Assembly (NCBI GenBank): GCA_023387085.1
Contig: JAEWIL010000054.1
Coordinates: 1-10,196 of the forward strand
Reading direction: 5' to 3'
DNA length: 10,196 bases
From: Pseudomonadota bacterium
GTDB taxonomy: Bacteria; Pseudomonadota; Alphaproteobacteria; Sphingomonadales; Sphingomonadaceae
How positions within the stretch are numbered: the stretch's first letter is position 1; each line of letters starts with the position of its first letter. Positions 1-7,155 of the stretch are shown one piece after another. The position numbers and the translations under genes are program-made. The notes under the pieces are model-generated. The model was not told where the DNA came from and searched no databases. It saw only the letters and a list, made by a program, of their open reading frames with translations.

Positions 1-474
1 GCGCTGGCGCGCGAGCGGCTGGTCGCGCTTGCGCGGCATCTGCCGAAGCGCGAGGCGCTTTACGCGCCGCAACGGCAGCGGCTTGATGACGCGCAAGGGC
101 GGATCGACCGCGCGCAACGGCACCGGATCGCGGTGGTCGGCGAAAGGCTCGCCTCGCGCGCCGGGGCGCTGCGCCCGTCGCTGCTCGAACGACGGCTCGA
201 CCGCGATCGCGTGCGACTGCACGGACTCGAGCGGCTGTTCGCGTCGCTCGACCCGCGCGCGCTGCTGTCGCGCGGCTATGCGATGGTGCGCGATGCCGGC
301 GGCGGGGTCGTGACGACGGCGGCAAAGGCGCGCGGGGCGCGACATTTGCAGCTGCAATTCGCCGACGGCGATGTGCCGGTCGAGGTCGCGGCCGGCGATG
401 CGCCGCCCCCTGCAAAGCCTGTGCGGAAGCGGCCGCCGGCCGCGCCCGGGCGGGGGCAGGGCGAGCTGTTCTGA
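1..474 (+). CDS. xseA: Exodeoxyribonuclease VII large subunit, C-terminal part (5' end outside window)
   Basis: The reading frame is open from the first base and gives 157 residues before the TGA. XseA pairs with the small subunit XseB to form exonuclease VII, a cytoplasmic enzyme that cuts single-stranded DNA from both ends into oligonucleotides during repair. The visible part is the charged, Arg/Glu/Gln-rich helical (coiled-coil) segment. It is followed by the conserved C-terminal block ALLSRGYAMVRDAGGGVVTT and a strand-rich stretch ending in DGDVPVEV, which is characteristic of XseA C-termini. The last ~30 residues are a Pro/Ala/Arg-rich tail ending in GELF. The N-terminal OB-fold and catalytic core lie upstream of the window, so the start and full length cannot be judged. 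The gene is followed by a 75-base gap with its own promoter-like element, so the next genes need not depend on xseA transcription. Confidence 0.93.
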   Translation, partial: ALARERLVALARHLPKREALYAPQRQRLDDAQGRIDRAQRHRIAVVGERLASRAGALRPSLLERRLDRDRVRLHGLERLFASLDPRALLSRGYAMVRDAGGGVVTTAAKARGARHLQLQFADGDVPVEVAAGDAPPPAKPVRKRPPAAPGRGQGELF

Positions 475-504
475 ACCGGCGGGGCTGGCCGTCCGGCGCG
501 AGGC

Positions 505-513
505 TGCTATAAT
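505..513 (+). promoter_or_regulatory. Extended -10 promoter element upstream of the DUF2093 gene
   Basis: The nine bases TGCTATAAT form a perfect extended -10 (TGn plus TATAAT) in a GC-rich intergenic gap, 36 bases before the DUF2093 start. The best -35 at 17-base spacing (485-490, CTGGCC) is poor, as is common when an extended -10 is present. Transcription would start near 519-521 and give a leader of about 30 bases. The element probably drives the DUF2093 and M23 lipoprotein pair independently of xseA. This is a sequence match only. Confidence 0.45.
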
Positions 514-549
514 CGCCGCGATGCCTTTTGCTCGAATGGACACAGAATC

Positions 550-756
550 ATGCTGATCGCCAGCCGCAACCGCCTTGCGCGTCTCCACTACGGACCGAAC
601 GGCTTTCGCGTGCTCGCGCCGGGCGACCATGTGCTTTGCGCGGCGACTGGTGTGCCGATCGGGCTCGACGAGCTTCGCTATTGGTCGGTCGCGCGGCAGG
701 AACCCTATGCGACCGCCGCCCTGTCGGTGCAGGCCGAGCTCGACCACAAGAAATGA
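550..756 (+). CDS. DUF2093 family small protein
   Basis: The product is a 68-residue protein of unknown function. It matches, from memory, the alphaproteobacterial DUF2093 family, which is itself about 65-75 residues long, so this copy looks complete. The recognisable core is the LHYGPNGFRVLAPGDHVLCA segment followed by TGVPIGLDELRYWSVARQEP. The family normally has a CAVTG element here; this copy has CAATG with a single cysteine. No signal peptide or membrane segment is visible, so it is predicted to be cytosolic. The start is ATG 550, with a weak GGA about nine bases upstream. The stop codon (754-756) overlaps the ATG of the M23 lipoprotein gene in an ATGA junction, which suggests translational coupling. 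I recall DUF2093 lying beside xseA in many alphaproteobacteria, but no function can be assigned from this. Confidence 0.9.
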   Translation: MLIASRNRLARLHYGPNGFRVLAPGDHVLCAATGVPIGLDELRYWSVARQEPYATAALSVQAELDHKK

Positions 757-1670
757 GGCCGGCCGCGCAGGCGCCGCGCTTCGCGCTCGCGCTTCCCCTT
801 CTGGTCGTCGCGGCGAGCTGCGTGCCGTCGTCGGAGGCGCCGGCCAGGCCCGCGCCAACAGCGGTAACGACGGTGCCGCCGGCACCGCGCCCGGCGCCGC
901 CCGTTCGCGCCGATTTCCTTCTTCGCGGTGTGCCCGAGCAGGGCGCCGTGCTCGTCGGCCAGGCGCCGAGCGACGCGCGGACGGTGACCCTCGACGGCAA
1001 GGAAATTCCACTCGCGCCCGATGGCGGGTTCCTGATCGCCTTCGACCGCGATGCCGGACCGTCGGCGTTGCTCGCGGCAACGCTGGCGTCGGGGCAGCGG
1101 GTCGAGCGTCCGTTGACGGTTGCCGCGGGCAGCTGGCGCATCGAACATATCAATGCGCCCTATCGCGGCAGCGCATCGAGCGATGCCGAGTTTGCGCGGC
1201 GGCGGCCGGCCGAACTCGCCGCGATCGCCGCCGCGCGCGCGACACCGGTCGTGTCGGACGGGTGGCGGCAGACTTTCCGCTGGCCGGTAACGGGGCGTCT
1301 GTCGGGGTTTTTCGGCTCGCAGCGTGTCTATCAGGGCAAGCCCGGCGCCTATCACAGCGGCACCGATATCGCCGTGCCCGCCGGCACGCCGTTCGTAGCG
1401 CCCGCCGACGGCGTGGTGACGCTAGCGGCGGCGGCGCCCTTCACGCTCGAGGGCAATCTGCTGATCGTCGATCATGGCATGGGGCTTTCGAGCGCCTTTC
1501 TCCATTGCCAGCGGCTGGACGTGAAGGTCGGCGATCATGTGGTGCAGGGGCAACAACTCGGGCTCGTCGGCCGGACGGGCCGTGCGACGGGTCCGCATAT
1601 GCATTGGGGCCTCAAGTGGCGCGACGCGCGTCTCGATCCGGGCAAGCTGGCGGGGCCCATCGGGGGCTGA
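753..1670 (+). CDS. M23 (LytM-type) metallopeptidase, predicted lipoprotein
   Basis: The product is 305 residues. Residues 1-22 form a lipoprotein signal ending VVAASC, with the acylated cysteine predicted at C23, so the mature protein should be membrane-anchored and face the periplasm. A Pro/Ala-rich linker (about 24-50) and a beta-rich region (about 52-125) precede the C-terminal peptidase domain (about 165-300). All LytM zinc and catalytic elements are present: the HSGTD motif (H201, D205), H251 in FLHCQ, and HMH (H282, H284). It is therefore probably an active peptidoglycan endopeptidase rather than a degenerate EnvC-like activator. I chose ATG 753 because it overlaps the DUF2093 stop (ATGA) and begins directly with the signal peptide. 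The frame is open farther upstream but encodes only Arg-rich shadow there. The exact cell-wall bond cut and any partner are unknown. Confidence 0.92.
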   Translation: MRPAAQAPRFALALPLLVVAASCVPSSEAPARPAPTAVTTVPPAPRPAPPVRADFLLRGVPEQGAVLVGQAPSDARTVTLDGKEIPLAPDGGFLIAFDRDAGPSALLAATLASGQRVERPLTVAAGSWRIEHINAPYRGSASSDAEFARRRPAELAAIAAARATPVVSDGWRQTFRWPVTGRLSGFFGSQRVYQGKPGAYHSGTDIAVPAGTPFVAPADGVVTLAAAAPFTLEGNLLIVDHGMGLSSAFLHCQRLDVKVGDHVVQGQQLGLVGRTGRATGPHMHWGLKWRDARLDPGKLAGPIGG

Positions 1671-1702
1671 AGCCGCCGCCGCCGGGCGAAAATAGTAACA
1701 TT

Positions 1703-1711
1703 TGATATTAT
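1703..1711 (+). promoter_or_regulatory. Possible extended -10 element in an AT-rich patch before the receptor gene
   Basis: TGATATTAT (TGn plus TATTAT, five of six matches to TATAAT) sits in a conspicuous AT-rich patch at about 1688-1714 inside otherwise GC-rich DNA. No -35 is visible at 17-base spacing. If used, transcription would start near 1718 and leave a leader of about 220 bases before the receptor start, long enough to fold or to be targeted by a small RNA. This is a weak prediction. Confidence 0.25.
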
Positions 1712-1860
1712 GCTTCGCGGCGCGGTGCGTGTCTCGGCGCTCTAATCGGCCGCGATTCCGGTCTGTTGCAAATACGTCACAATCGGCGGCGAAACCGCGA
1801 CGACCGCCGGAAATCACCTTTACTCGGGGTGAATGAAAGACCATCCCGCACGCTATCGGG

Positions 1861-1886
1861 GCGTCTGTTGCGTCGGCTTTGCGTCG
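1861..1886 (+). repeat. Short direct repeats (GCGTC x3; TTGCGTCG x2) upstream of the receptor gene
   Basis: GCGTC occurs at 1861-1865, 1870-1874 and 1881-1885. The longer unit TTGCGTCG occurs at 1868-1875 and again at 1879-1886. The start-to-start distances of 9 and 11 bases are close to one helical turn, so the copies would lie on one face of the DNA. They sit 20-45 bases before a possible -10 hexamer (1907-1912) and 53 bases before the receptor start, a place where an operator could be. Chance is a real alternative in GC-rich DNA. Confidence 0.25.
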
Positions 1887-1906
1887 TTCGCAATCGGGGG
1901 TCCGGG

Positions 1907-1912
1907 TATTAT
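1907..1912 (+). promoter_or_regulatory. Alternative -10-like hexamer TATTAT close to the receptor start
   Basis: TATTAT matches the -10 consensus at five of six positions and lies 26 bases before GTG 1939, so a transcript would have a leader of about 20 bases. No good -35 is found at 16-18 bases: 1884-1889 reads TCGTTC, and the better TTGCGT at 1879-1884 is 22 bases away. It is an alternative or addition to the element at 1703-1711. Confidence 0.2.
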
Positions 1913-1925
1913 CATCACCAGTAGC

Positions 1926-1931
1926 AAGGGA
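1926..1931 (+). promoter_or_regulatory. Ribosome binding site that fixes GTG 1939 as the receptor start
   Basis: AAGGGA ends seven bases before GTG 1939. The reading frame is open upstream to a TTG at 1879, but that start would add 20 residues in front of the signal peptide and has no comparable Shine-Dalgarno sequence. Starting at GTG gives a normal N-terminus (Met-Lys-Thr-Thr, basic region, hydrophobic core, AMA cleavage site). Confidence 0.6.
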
Positions 1932-1938
1932 CTGCACT

Positions 1939-4900
1939 GTGAAAACCACCCAATTTTCCAAGCTGAAGCTCGGCGCCGCGCCGTTCGTGCTCGGCATCGG
2001 CCTGATCGCCTCCGCGTCGCCCGCGATGGCGCAGGATGCTCAGGCTGGCGACGACACCGCCAGCTCGGGCGACGAGATCATCGTCACCGGCACGCGTATT
2101 CCGCAGGCCAATCTCGAATCGGCCGCTCCGATCACCGTTGTGACCTCGCAGGACATCAAGCTCCAGGGCACGACCCGCGTCGAGGACATGCTGAACTCGC
2201 TGCCGTCGGTCTTCGCCAGCCAGTCGTCGACCGCCGCCAACGGCGCTGACGGCACCGCCTCGGTCGACCTTCGCGGCCTCGGCACCACGCGTACGCTCAG
2301 CCTCGTCAACGGCCGCCGCCTGCTGCCGGGCGATCCGAGCCCCGGAAGCGGTTCGGCTGCCGACATCAACATGATCCCGGCCGCGCTGCTCAAGAACGTT
2401 CAGGTCCTGACCGGTGGCGCTTCGGCGACCTATGGTGCGGACGCGGTTGCCGGCGTCGTCAACTTCGTGATGGACACCGACTTCACGGGTTTCCGTCTCG
2501 ACGGCCAGTACAGCGTTTACCAGCATAACAACCGCAACAAGCTGATCCGCGGTCCGCTCAACGCGCGCGGCTTCGGCTATCCCGACGGCAGCGTCGTCGA
2601 CGGTGGCACGGTCGACGTCACGGCGACCTTCGGCGCCGCATTCGACGACGGTCGCGGCCACATCGTCGCCTATGCCGGCTATCGCAAGGCGAACGCCATC
2701 CTCCAGTCGCGCCGCGACTACAGCGCCTGCACCATCCAGAACACGGGCGGTGGCGCTCCGAACTGCGGCGGCTCGCTGACCAACGCGACCGGCACCGCGA
2801 TCATTTTCGACCCGACGCTCAACACCGCGTCGTCGACGGTGTACAGCTTCCTGCCGGGCGGCGGGTTCGAGAACACCACCTCGCGCTACAACTTCGCGCC
2901 GACGAACCACTATCAGCGTCCGGACGAGCGCTACACGGCCGGCCTGTTCGCGAACTACGAGATCAACGAGTCGATCAAGCCGTATCTCGAGTTCATGTTC
3001 ATGGACGATCGCACGGTTGCCCAGATCGCCCCGTCGGGCAACTTCGGCAACACGCTGACCGTCAACTGCGACAACTCGCTGATGTCGGCCGCCCAGCGCG
3101 CCATCATCTGCGCCGCGCCGAACCTGATCAACGGCTATATCGGCAACTTCCCGACCGCCGTGGCGGCAGCGTACAACCCGAATCCGGGTGCGGCGCCGCT
3201 GGTGTTCACCGACTCGCTCGGCAACACCTATAACCAGGCGTTCATGCAGGTTCTGCGCCGCAACGTCGAAGGCGGTCCGCGCCAGAGCGACCTTCAGCAC
3301 ACCAACTTCCGCACGGTGATCGGTTCGAAGGGCGACCTCGGCAAGGCCTGGTCGTACGACGCCTATTACCAGTACGGCCGTTCGAACTATAGCCAGGTCT
3401 ATTCGAACGAATTCTCGGTTGCGCGTCTCAATCGCGCGCTGAATGTGGTGACCGACACGCGCGCCGGAAGCGCGACGTTCGGTCAGTCTGTCTGCCGTTC
3501 GGTGATCGACGGCAGCGATCCGACCTGCGTGCCTTACAACATCTTCAACGGTGCTGGCGGCGCGAGCCCGGAATCGGTGGCCTATCTCTCGGCAACCGGC
3601 TTCCAGAAGGGCTATACGTCGGAGCAGGTCGCGAACGCCTCGTTCACCGGCCAGCTCGGCGAATATGGCATCAAGTCGCCTTGGGCGGACGATGGCATCG
3701 GCGTGAACCTCGGCTTCGAATGGCGCAAGGAATCGCTCGATCTCAAGACCGACAACGCTTTCTCGACCGGCGATCTCACCGGTCAGGGCGGCGCGACGCT
3801 CCCGCTCGCGGGCAGCTTCCGGGTCTATGAATTCTTCGCCGAAGCGCAGGTGCCGATCATCCAGGACAGCTTCATCTATGACCTGAGCTTTAACGGCGGC
3901 TATCGCAAGTCCTGGTACCGGACGAGCGCTGACCGCAAGTATGACACCGACACGTACAAGCTGCAGCTGGAATTCGCGCCGATCCGCGACGTCCGTTTCC
4001 GCGGCCAGTACAACCGTGCGGTTCGTGCGCCGAACATTCAGGAGCTGTTCTCGACCCCGACCGTCGGCCTGAACGGCGCGACCGATCCGTGCGCCGGCGC
4101 GCCGGTCACCGCGACCGATTACGGCTGTATCGCGCAGGGTCTGGCTGTCGGCCAGGGGACGACGGCGAACCCGGCTGGCCAGTATAACGGCCTGCTCGGC
4201 GGTAACCCCGACCTGAAGCCCGAAACCGCGACGACGAAGACCTTTGGTGTGGTTCTCCAGCCGAGCTTCCTGCCGCGCTTCTCGCTGACGGTCGACTGGT
4301 TCGACATCAAGCTCAAGGACGCGATCCAGCCGCCGGCGCAGGACGCGATCCTGAAGGATTGCACGCTCAATGCGACCGCAACCTTCACGCCCACCTCGTG
4401 CGATCTGGTTCACCGCGATGCCGCCGGCTCGCTGTGGCTGACGCCGGGCGGCTATGTCGACAATATCCCGTCGAACCTCGGCAAGGTCCGCACCCGCGGT
4501 CTGGAAATCAACAGCGCCTACAGCCACGAGATTGGCAATGCCGGTACGCTGTCGATGAGCTTCGTCGGTACCTATCTCGACAAATATGCGGTCGATAACG
4601 GCATCACCCAGCCCTATGACTGCGCCGGCCTCTATGGTCCGGTTTGCTCGTCGGGCGGTACCACGGCGGGCGGTTCGATGCTGCCGAAATGGCGTCACAA
4701 GCTGCGCACGACCTTCAACATGCCGAACGGCGTGGGCGTGTCGCTGCAGTGGCGCTACATCGGCAAGGTCTCGGCGGAAACGCTCGATGCCAGCCAGTCG
4801 CTCCACGGCGACTTCAACTTCGATCCGGGCCTGCACCTGAAGGCGTACAGCTACTTCGATCTGGCGACCACCTTCGCCGTGTCGGACAACTATACCTTCC

Positions 4901-5073
4901 GTCTGGGCGTCAACAACCTGTTCGACAAGCAGCCGCCGCTGGTTACCTCGGGTAACGCCGGTCGCGACGGGTCGAACCTGTGCCCGACCGGTCCGTGTAA
5001 CGGCAACACCTATCCGGCGACCTATGACGCCTTGGGTCGTTACATCTTCGCGGGCGTGACGCTGGACTTCTAA
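1939..5073 (+). CDS. TonB-dependent outer-membrane receptor
   Basis: The product is 1044 residues, larger than typical siderophore receptors (about 700-800). Residues 1-31 form a Sec signal peptide ending AMA before QDAQ. The TonB-box region is GDEIIVTGTRI (about 44-54). The plug (about 64-180) shows VDLRGLGTTRTLSLVNGRR from residue 109 and LTGGASATYGADAVAGVVNF from residue 157. The 22-strand barrel follows, with NPDLKPE, the near-terminal VNNLFDKQPP and a terminal Phe for BAM recognition. It should import a ligand across the outer membrane using TonB-ExbBD energy. The ligand is unknown. The mature protein has exactly 14 cysteines in seven short-spaced pairs (264/276, 377/391, 519/530, 718/730, 808/821, 895/903, 1015/1020), probably disulfides in extracellular loops. 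It uses more T-ending codons (CGT, GGT, GTT) than its neighbours, which suggests high expression. A terminator follows, then three TPR-enzyme genes. Confidence 0.95.
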   Translation: MKTTQFSKLKLGAAPFVLGIGLIASASPAMAQDAQAGDDTASSGDEIIVTGTRIPQANLESAAPITVVTSQDIKLQGTTRVEDMLNSLPSVFASQSSTAANGADGTASVDLRGLGTTRTLSLVNGRRLLPGDPSPGSGSAADINMIPAALLKNVQVLTGGASATYGADAVAGVVNFVMDTDFTGFRLDGQYSVYQHNNRNKLIRGPLNARGFGYPDGSVVDGGTVDVTATFGAAFDDGRGHIVAYAGYRKANAILQSRRDYSACTIQNTGGGAPNCGGSLTNATGTAIIFDPTLNTASSTVYSFLPGGGFENTTSRYNFAPTNHYQRPDERYTAGLFANYEINESIKPYLEFMFMDDRTVAQIAPSGNFGNTLTVNCDNSLMSAAQRAIICAAPNLINGYIGNFPTAVAAAYNPNPGAAPLVFTDSLGNTYNQAFMQVLRRNVEGGPRQSDLQHTNFRTVIGSKGDLGKAWSYDAYYQYGRSNYSQVYSNEFSVARLNRALNVVTDTRAGSATFGQSVCRSVIDGSDPTCVPYNIFNGAGGASPESVAYLSATGFQKGYTSEQVANASFTGQLGEYGIKSPWADDGIGVNLGFEWRKESLDLKTDNAFSTGDLTGQGGATLPLAGSFRVYEFFAEAQVPIIQDSFIYDLSFNGGYRKSWYRTSADRKYDTDTYKLQLEFAPIRDVRFRGQYNRAVRAPNIQELFSTPTVGLNGATDPCAGAPVTATDYGCIAQGLAVGQGTTANPAGQYNGLLGGNPDLKPETATTKTFGVVLQPSFLPRFSLTVDWFDIKLKDAIQPPAQDAILKDCTLNATATFTPTSCDLVHRDAAGSLWLTPGGYVDNIPSNLGKVRTRGLEINSAYSHEIGNAGTLSMSFVGTYLDKYAVDNGITQPYDCAGLYGPVCSSGGTTAGGSMLPKWRHKLRTTFNMPNGVGVSLQWRYIGKVSAETLDASQSLHGDFNFDPGLHLKAYSYFDLATTFAVSDNYTFRLGVNNLFDKQPPLVTSGNAGRDGSNLCPTGPCNGNTYPATYDALGRYIFAGVTLDF

Positions 5074-5097
5074 GTTCCGCATTGCGTCCTAAGATAG

Positions 5098-5131
5098 GGG
5101 GCGGCGGGTCATTCGACCGGCCGCCCCTTTT
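5098..5131 (+). terminator. Intrinsic terminator between the receptor and the enzyme genes
   Basis: GGGGCGGC (5098-5105) pairs with GCCGCCCC (5120-5127) in eight perfect GC pairs. Inside this, across one G-G mismatch, GGTC (5107-5110) pairs with GACC (5115-5118) around an ATTC loop. TTTT follows at 5128-5131, then CGTTT. It lies 24 bases after the receptor stop and 20 bases before the sulfotransferase start. The T-run is short, so some read-through is plausible. No convincing new promoter is seen between it and ATG 5152. Confidence 0.8.
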
Positions 5132-5151
5132 CGTTTCTACGGTGACATTCG

Positions 5152-7155
5152 ATGCTCGATCCCCAAACCGCCGACGTGCTGCGCCAGGCCGTCGGCGCCG
5201 CGCAGTCCGGCGACATAGCGCGCGCGCGTACCCTGGCCGAGGGCGCACTCGAAAGCGGTGGCGATACGGCGGCGCTCAACGCCTTTCTGGGGATGCTGCT
5301 CGCGCGGGCCAACGATCTCGAAACGGCGGCGCGCCACCTGCGCGCCGCGCACGACGCCCGCCCCGCCGACACGACCATTGCCTGCAATCTGATCGCGGTG
5401 CTGATCGACAAGGGCGATCTGGCGGGCGCGCTCGACATCGCGACCCCGGATCTCGCGCGCGCCGATGCGACGCTCAGGATAGCGCGCTATCGCGGTTTCG
5501 TCGCGCAGTCGCTCGAGCGTTTCGACGACGCGGTCGAGGCCTATGAACAGGTCGTCGCGCGCGAACCCAGGGATTTCGAGAGCTGGAACAATCTTGGCAA
5601 TGCGCGCTCGGCGACCGGCGACCTCGAAGGCAGCGTTGCCGCGCTGGAAACGGCGATGGCGCTCGAACCGCTCGCACCGCCGACGCGTCTCAATCTTGCT
5701 GTCGCGTTGCGGACGGTGGGCCGCAACGAAGAGGCCGAAGCGCTTCTGCGCCGGACGGCGGACGAATTTCCGGGCGACGCGCGCGCCTTCCACGAGCTGT
5801 ACGTCCAGTACAAGAAGGAGGGGCGGCAGGACGACGCGATGCCGGCAATCGAAGCGGCAATCGCGCGCGATCCGGAAAATGCCAATCTGCAGCTGAAATT
5901 CGGCGTCGAATGCGGTCTGCTGAACCGCATCGACGAGGCCGAGGAGGCATTTCGCAAGGTGATCGCGCTCGATCCGTCGATGACCGACGCCTATGTCGGC
6001 CTTGCGGTCCAATATGAACATGGCAACCGCGAGGAAGAACTCGCGCCGCTTATCGCGCTCGCCGAAGCCAACGGGCTGGGCGAGGGGGCGCTCGCTTTCA
6101 TCCGCGCACTCGAATATCGACGCGCGAAGAGGTTCGAGGAGGCGCTGGCGAATTTCGATCGGGTGCCGCCCGAAATCGAACCCGAACGCACGTCGCATTT
6201 CCGGGGACAGGTGCTCGACCGGCTGGGCCGCATCGACGAGGCCTTCGAGGCGTTCAGCAAGACGAACCGGATGCACGAGGGGTCGCCGACGCGCCCGCTC
6301 GAACGCGCGGCGGTGCTGCGCGACCGGCTGCGGAGCGAGATCGACCTTCTGACTCCCGAATGGGTCGCGAGCTGGCCCGAGGCCGCGCCCGGCCGCGACC
6401 ATCCCGATCCGGTATTCCTGCTCGGCTTTCCGCGCTCGGGCACGACGCTTCTGGACACGATCCTGATGGGGCACCCGGGCACGATGGTGCTCGAAGAGCA
6501 GCCGCCGCTCAATCTTGTCGACAAGCATATCGGCGGCATGACCGCGATTCCGGGACTCGACGACGCTGCCGTTGCCGACGCCCGGCGCCTCTATTTCGAG
6601 GAGATCGCGAAGGTCGCGCCCGCGCCGCTCGACCCGTCGCGGATGCTGATCGACAAATCGCCCCTGTTCCTGTCGAAGGCGGTGCTGATCCAGCGGCTCT
6701 TCCCGAACGCGCGCTTCATCCTCGCGCTGCGCCATCCGTGCGACGCGCTGCTCAGCTGCTTCATGAGCAATTTCCGCCTGAACGACGCGATGTCGAACTT
6801 CCTGCGGCTGGAGGATGCCGCCGAATTCTACGACCTGACTTTCCGGCACTGGGAGCGCGCGCGCGACCTGTTCGGGCTCAACGTCCACACCATCGTCTAT
6901 GAGCGGCTGGTCGAGGATGTGGAAGCCGAGGTGCGGCCGCTGTTCGATTTCCTCGGGCTCGAGTGGCGCGACGAAGCGCTCGACCACCGCGCGACCGCGA
7001 AGGCGCGCGGGCTGATCACGACGGCGAGCTATGCGCAGGTCGTCGAGCCGATCTACAAGCGCGCCGCGGGCCGTTGGGAGGGCTATCGTGCGCATCTCGA
7101 ACCGATCCTGCCGGTGATGCGCCCTTGGGTCGAAAAATTCGGATATAGCCTGTGA
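5152..7155 (+). CDS. TPR-repeat sulfotransferase (Sulfotransfer_3-like, resembling protein-tyrosine sulfotransferase)
   Basis: The product is 667 residues with no signal peptide or membrane segment, so it is predicted to be cytosolic. Residues 1 to about 400 are TPR-type helical repeats; the clearest units are about 144-177 (beginning SWNNLGNA) and 178-211. The C-terminal domain (about 415-665) transfers sulfate from PAPS. The phosphosulfate loop is GFPRSGTTLLDTIL (G425-L438), and the 3'-phosphate site is R527 with S535 (RHPCDALLS). Relative to human TPST2 as I recall it, R428 matches Arg78, E449 (exactly 21 residues later) matches the catalytic base Glu99, and K502 in DKSP matches Lys158. 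A protein or peptide acceptor is therefore likely, but this is inference. The start is ATG 5152, with GGTGA six bases upstream. The stop overlaps the next GTG start (GTGA), so the three genes are probably translated together. Confidence 0.93.
   Translation: MLDPQTADVLRQAVGAAQSGDIARARTLAEGALESGGDTAALNAFLGMLLARANDLETAARHLRAAHDARPADTTIACNLIAVLIDKGDLAGALDIATPDLARADATLRIARYRGFVAQSLERFDDAVEAYEQVVAREPRDFESWNNLGNARSATGDLEGSVAALETAMALEPLAPPTRLNLAVALRTVGRNEEAEALLRRTADEFPGDARAFHELYVQYKKEGRQDDAMPAIEAAIARDPENANLQLKFGVECGLLNRIDEAEEAFRKVIALDPSMTDAYVGLAVQYEHGNREEELAPLIALAEANGLGEGALAFIRALEYRRAKRFEEALANFDRVPPEIEPERTSHFRGQVLDRLGRIDEAFEAFSKTNRMHEGSPTRPLERAAVLRDRLRSEIDLLTPEWVASWPEAAPGRDHPDPVFLLGFPRSGTTLLDTILMGHPGTMVLEEQPPLNLVDKHIGGMTAIPGLDDAAVADARRLYFEEIAKVAPAPLDPSRMLIDKSPLFLSKAVLIQRLFPNARFILALRHPCDALLSCFMSNFRLNDAMSNFLRLEDAAEFYDLTFRHWERARDLFGLNVHTIVYERLVEDVEAEVRPLFDFLGLEWRDEALDHRATAKARGLITTASYAQVVEPIYKRAAGRWEGYRAHLEPILPVMRPWVEKFGYSL

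Noticed and set aside
521..556. Eleven-codon leader peptide overlapping the DUF2093 start
   Set aside because: It has no ribosome site, no attenuator-like codon run and no terminator behind it. The overlap is probably chance.
1661..1678. Hairpin CGGGGGC-TGAA-GCCGCCG around the M23 gene stop as a terminator
   Set aside because: The stem has a central G-G mismatch and no T-run follows; the next bases are GC-rich and then mixed AT.
1784..1809. CGGCGG...CCGCCG inverted repeat in the receptor leader
   Set aside because: Six GC pairs around a 14-base loop are expected often by chance in this GC-rich DNA, and no riboswitch pattern accompanies them.
1879..1938. TTG 1879 as the receptor start
   Set aside because: It would put 20 residues in front of a normal signal peptide and lacks a ribosome site. 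GTG 1939 has AAGGGA seven bases upstream.
1833..2249. Possible 138-residue upstream protein starting at ATG 1833
   Set aside because: It runs through the receptor start in another frame, has Arg/His-rich shadow composition, and its only Shine-Dalgarno-like sequence directly abuts the ATG.
1915..5082. Open frame of 1055 codons on the - strand covering the whole receptor gene
   Set aside because: Its codons are in register with the receptor's, so it stays open simply because TTA, CTA and TCA codons are avoided on the + strand. The translation is Arg/Val/Ala-rich with no domain, while the + strand shows a signal peptide, plug motifs and terminal Phe.
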